Shown here: positions 59,946-64,000 of the stretch, piece after piece
How positions within the stretch are numbered: position 1 is the stretch's first letter
How the letters are laid out: each line of letters starts with the position of its first letter
Source of the DNA: Proteles cristata cristata
Lineage: Eukaryota; Chordata; Mammalia; Carnivora; Hyaenidae
Assembly (NCBI GenBank): GCA_017311185.1
Contig: JAESUZ010002871.1
Coordinates: forward strand, 434,001 to 498,000
Length of the DNA: 64,000 bases
Direction of reading: 5' to 3'
Program-made: the position numbers and the translations under genes
The notes under the pieces: model-generated
Seen by the model: the letters and a program-made list of their open reading frames with translations, nothing else
The model's database searches: none
What the model was told of the DNA's origin: nothing

Positions 59946-60060
59946 AGCTACAAAATATTAGTATATTCGTGAACTAGACAAATGAAAGCTGCTGGAACTT
60001 TACCAGAATTGACACTACATGTGGAAAATATGCCTTTATTTTTTGGAGCCTACGTTTTTT

Positions 60061-60223
60061 CTTTTTTAAAAAACTGTTTATTTATTTTGGGAAAGAGAAT
60101 CCCAAGCAGGCTCTGAGCCATCAGCACAGAGCCCAACGTGAGGCTCCATCTCACAAACCGTGAGACCATGACCTCAGCCGAAAGGGTGAGATGCTTAACA
60201 TGCTGAGCCACCCGGTTGCCCCA
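60061..60223 (-). mobile_element. Short CAN-SINE, reverse, lacking the GA-rich block
   Basis: The tail TTTATTTATTTTGGGAAAGA passes straight to CCCAAGCAGGCTCTGAG, and the copy ends GAGCCACCCGGTTGCCCC. AGCCTACGTTTTTT and AGCCTATGTATTTT flank it. Confidence 0.9.
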
Positions 60224-60424
60224 AGCCTATGTATTTTTCTTAGAACAAGAGAACATGGAACCATGGTCAGTAGCACCACAGAGGGAGAGACAAAAAGAAA
60301 GTACTCTGTTCTCTCTTCAACCCAGGTTTATTGTCTGTGAGAGAGAGCTGGGGAGTGTGCAAACGAGTTAGGATAGAGTATGTGCCTTTAGAAGTTGGGC
60401 TTTGTCTTCCTCTATGGGCGCCAT

Positions 60425-60777
60425 TGGTTGAACACTTGTGTTTCCCCACGAATTCATATGTTGGAGTCCTAACCGTCTCCAATGTGATGGTATTTGGAGA
60501 TAGGGCCTTCAGAGGTAATTAGGTTTAGATGAGATCATGGGGGTGGAGTCATCATGATGGGCTTAGTGCCCTTATAAGAAGAGACCAGAGATCTTGTCCT
60601 CTTCTCTCCATCATGTCAGGACACAGTAAGATGGCTATCTGCAATCCAGGAAAAGATCTCTCAACAGAAGTTGGATGGACTGGTACCTTCATATCAGACT
60701 TCGAGAAATAAATTTTGGACATTTAAGCCACCTATTCTACGGATATTTTGTAAGAGCAGCCTGAGTAGGTGAAGACA
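60425..60777 (+). mobile_element. MaLR-type (MLT1/MST-like) solo LTR
   Basis: It starts TGGTTGAACACTTGTG, contains TTCATATGTTGGAGTCCTAA and GTGCCCTTATAAGAAGAGAC, and ends GTAGGTGAAGACA. No intact duplication. It is the third LTR of this type on the plus strand. Confidence 0.85.
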
Positions 60778-62099
60778 AGGGGACAGGCTTAATTCTCTAG
60801 GAAGCCTCTCTATGGCTAACATGCTGGTAAGCAAGCTCCTGGTTCAGGATGAGCCTTCCAAGATAGTCTGCCCCATAGGAGGCTGAGCTCTGAGTGAGTT
60901 GAGAGACAGAAAATCCATGGCATCAATTCACAGGTCTTTGGGGTACAGAAAGTCCGTTTCTCGCAATGCTCAGCCTGGTGGCCCAGCTCAAAAAATTTAC
61001 TCAGAAATCTGGGGCATGTATCCAGCGTGTGTTTATAATGTCAAATCCTGGTAAATGGGAGTCAAAACCAGGAAGAGTCAAGGGGCTGCGCCTTTAGTCC
61101 TGTGCTTTCCTGAGCTGGGGCTGGATTCTGCCCTTGGGACAAGGGTAGTGTTGCCCTTAACGGGCAGCCTACTGGTGAGAATACAGACCTGTGTACCTGT
61201 CCCTTGTCCTTGAATCCAATGAACAATTTACCAGCAGTCTATGCTGTAACACCCAGATCCAGAGCCCTAATTATGGACCCTACATACTTGTTACTCCTGA
61301 GCTCCGGTAGCAGGAAGTGGGGTAGAGGTAGGAAGGTGGTCTCACACTCCCTCACTAATGATGAACTGCTGGGTGTGAATTCACTGGTATCCTGGCAGCT
61401 CTGCTGCCTCTGGTGGGCCTGGAGCAGTGGCCGAAGGTGGTGGTCAAAATGTTTGGCCAATCTGTAAGGCCTTCCTCCCTGTTATGAGGAACAGAGGAGC
61501 TCTGTGGTTTTCTCTTTTAGTCAAATTACCAGTAATTTGAGTGAGAATCACTAAGGATCACCAGGCTGGCTGGAAATAGGAGGCAGAACAGGTGAAAGGG
61601 GATGGAGATTTAGATACCACATCCCTGTCTCATCAGGGAGAGAGGCATACGTCATGCTGCCTGATGCTCAAATGCAGAAGGACTAAGTTGGCATGGCCTC
61701 TGAATATACTTGGACAAAAGATGCAGGTAAGAGGCAGAGAAGTTGATTTTTCATTGCAGCACCACTAGGGAGAGCAAGAGCATCATGGTGCCTTGCCAAG
61801 CCAGCTTGGACTTTGGACCCTGAGCTCAGTTTTTATGTTAAAAACAACAACAACAAACCCACAGAATTCAAGAGAAGGCCTCTGAAAGGCAAGCGGAAGA
61901 AAACATTCCCTGCCATTTCTCTCCTGAAAGCACTAGGAAAAACAAGGCCCTATGGATCATTTTCGTCAAGTCTTTTCCTTGCTATGAATTGCTCACGCAG
62001 CATGTGTGCTGGAACGTTCTTTCGAGGATGGCTACGGGCAGCAAGCACACAATCCCTGATAGAAGCTAAGGCTGTTCTGGAGCAAGAGAGGCAGAGTAA
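60778..62099. other. Intron, unique sequence
   Basis: No exon recognised; the exon that should precede 59284 (with the Ig B-strand Cys) is not visible here. Confidence 0.5.
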
Positions 62100-62236
62100 C
62101 TGAGGACTGATGGGTGTGTGGGGGAGGGGGGGTAATGGGCATGGAGGAGGGCACTTGTGGGGATGAGCACTGGGTGTTATATGGAAGCCAACTTGACGAT
62201 AAACTATTTGTAAAAAAAAAAAAAAAAGAAAGAAAC
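62100..62236 (+). mobile_element. Very short (137 bp) 5'-truncated felid L1 3' end
   Basis: It reads as the last part of the same felid L1 3' UTR found reversed at 6389-6757, with GAGGGCACTTGTGGGGATGA GC, GGGTGTTATATGG, GACGATAAACTATTTG and a poly-A tail. AGAGGCAGAGTAA lies at 62087-62099 and 62239-62251. Confidence 0.92.
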
Positions 62237-62251
62237 AAAGAGGCAGAGTAA

Positions 62252-64000
62252 GAGAGCTGGACTAAATGGGTGTTCAGTGTCGCTAAGTTAATGAGGTGGG
62301 AGGGGTGTGGGGGGAGAGGGGAGCGAACGGTGCTGATGGGGGGTGGTGTGTGTGTCTCATGAGGCTCTGTCTCCAACATAGACAAATCCTGCAGCAAGGA
62401 TCCTTCAGGGAAGCAGGACAGCCAGAGGCCAAGACATGTAGGAGAAGATAGGAAGTGGGAGGGGCGGAGAGGGAAGGTGAGAAACAAGAGGCGAGGGAGA
62501 GACACCTGGAGCCATTCTCCACTTCCCCATGAAGTGGGTGCAAGCTTCTTCTATTCCCGTAATCGCTCTGCCTCATGCCCCCTTGAAATCGGGGTGTTTG
62601 CCAGGGGAGGGTGCTTGCCAAAAAGACTGAGTTCCTCAGGTGAGGGGAGGGGTGCTCTTGGGAGAACTACAAATATTCAGGATAGCAAAGGGTGGAAGGA
62701 ACGTATCTCCAATCTCTGTACAATTAAAGCCATAAATGTGACAGCAGGGCCAAAGGAGGAGAAACTATGTAGGAATTGTCCCTTAATACACTTATTAGCA
62801 AATCTCTCTCAGGCTCACTCAAGTATGGACCTGCATTAGGAATCTGCTGATGGAGGAGCTGTGTCTGGGGTCACATTTTGGGGGCCTCCTGCCTGGGACT
62901 GTGGGCCTTAGGCAGAGAATGACACCAAAAAGATGCTTTAGAATCTTTTGAGTCCTTTTCATGACTGACTCGAGCATCTTATAAACAAAGAAGAAAGGAA
63001 GAGGAAAAATAAATGAGGCCACACAGAGCTCTACTGTCCTCAGGAGAGGATAATGATGCTTTAGTAAACATCAGCAGCCATTGTTTAAGCCAGTGTGCCT
63101 CGAAAAGGTACCAGATACATGTGCTTAATACTAATGTTCAGAATACCTGAGCATGGGGAATGAGCAAAGGTCAGGAACTGTGCATGAACATGCTAGAGGA
63201 AGAAGAACATTTGGTGAACATTTGCTATAAGCCAAACCTTTTATAAACATCATCACATTTTTCACATCAAGTGATGTGAGCTTGGATCCCTGAATGATGA
63301 CAAGGGCACAGAGCCCCTGTCCCTTCCTAATCCTCACCCCATGGCCAATCAGTGACCTACAAATGGCAGTGTGGAGACCCAAACTCCCTCATTCAATGCC
63401 ACAGACCCCCATCTGCCTGCCAATGTACCCGCCTGCCTCTTTAGAGAAGATCAGAATTGCTGCACTATTGTTTCTGACCTGTCAAATCCTTTCTACTTAA
63501 AAAGTTAACCTTTAAGTTAACCTGAAGGGTTAAAGAGTTAGCCTTTCTGCTGTAACTGTAACACCAAGGTTATTGTTAGGAGAGGTGTCTAGAGCCCACA
63601 TATGTTGGCTTTGTTAGCTCTCTTCTTGTTGAGAAGCTGGTCAGGTTGTGGGAGATTTTTTTTCTAGACTGTTGTGATGTGACCACACATTTTACTGAAA
63701 GAAATGTCTAAAAAAATGACAGAAAATATACTCTACCACAGAACAAAGTCCAAGGTATGTTGTTGACAAGTTACTTGGACAGGCTCCACACTCTGGATTC
63801 TCTTGGTAGGATTTGTGTCTAAAACAGGGGAGGGGAAAAAGCTCATCTTTTACTTTTTCTCCTTGGTGGCAAATCTTCTCAACAGCACAGTGCCCTCCCT
63901 GTTGCTTGAAAGGATCAATAAATGTGGTCAGAATGGGTTGTCACTTGATATGGTTATAAGGATTAGTGCCTTTAATCTCCACAGAACTGCTAGGTAGGGT
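62252..64000. other. Intron with a G-rich stretch, window end
   Basis: A G-rich stretch lies at 62289-62347. GTTAAC palindromes sit twice within 12 bp near 63503-63523. A weak MIR-like piece lies around 63205-63330. No exon recognised. Confidence 0.5.

Noticed and set aside
12996..60777. Possible intact endogenous retrovirus
   Set aside because: Only solo MaLR-type LTRs are seen; no gag/pol/env-like internal region lies between any pair.
62032..62505. 157-codon open frame on the minus strand
   Set aside because: Low-complexity Ser/Pro/Leu composition, overlaps an L1 tail and G-rich repeats on the other strand, and has no domain or splice context.

Overview
The window is mammalian nuclear DNA, almost certainly from a cat-like carnivore. 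It holds no bacterial, viral or plasmid gene layout. The species call rests on about 21 tRNA-derived SINEs of the carnivore CAN-SINE family in both orientations. Their head (GGGGCGCCTGGGTGGCTCAG), B-box core (GGTTCGAGCCCCGCGTCGGG) and pyrimidine-rich tail ending in AATAAA-like repeats match the feliform type rather than the dog type. Felid-type L1 3' ends are also present.

The only protein-coding gene I can support is ADAMTSL1 (punctin-1 / ADAMTS-like 1), on the minus strand. Five internal exons of its C-terminal half are present. In transcript order they are 59105-59284 (second half of an Ig domain), 55094-55228 (linker and start of the next Ig domain), 17610-17822 (rest of that Ig domain), 15791-15971 (thrombospondin type 1 repeat) and 12634-12841 (thrombospondin type 1 repeat and the start of the next). 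All have consensus AG/GT splice sites and reading phases that join without a break. The upstream exons (N-terminal repeats, cysteine-rich/spacer modules, earlier Ig domains) would lie beyond position 64000. The last repeats and the PLAC domain would lie before position 1. Intron sizes are 3.9 kb, 37.3 kb, 1.6 kb and 2.9 kb.

Layout: 1-10490 is a stack of three same-strand L1 elements, with SINEs and one reversed young L1 inserted. 10491-17822 holds three exons, mostly unique intron, and old hAT, LTR and MIR fragments. 17823-55093 is the 37-kb intron, with L1, HAL1/L1, L2, MIR, MaLR-type LTR, hAT and SINE copies separated by unique sequence. 55094-59284 holds two more exons. 59285-64000 is intron with an L1 tail, a SINE, an LTR and a tiny young L1 copy.

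Nothing here looks like an undescribed biological system. The points most worth checking are the three consecutive frame-preserving Ig exons, nested insertions whose order can be read from target-site duplications, low-divergence SINEs that may be polymorphic, a paired CCAAT element, G-rich/homopurine tracts and a GT/GC alternating tract. Repeat family names are from recognition by eye, and boundaries are approximate unless a duplication or TG...CA end is stated.
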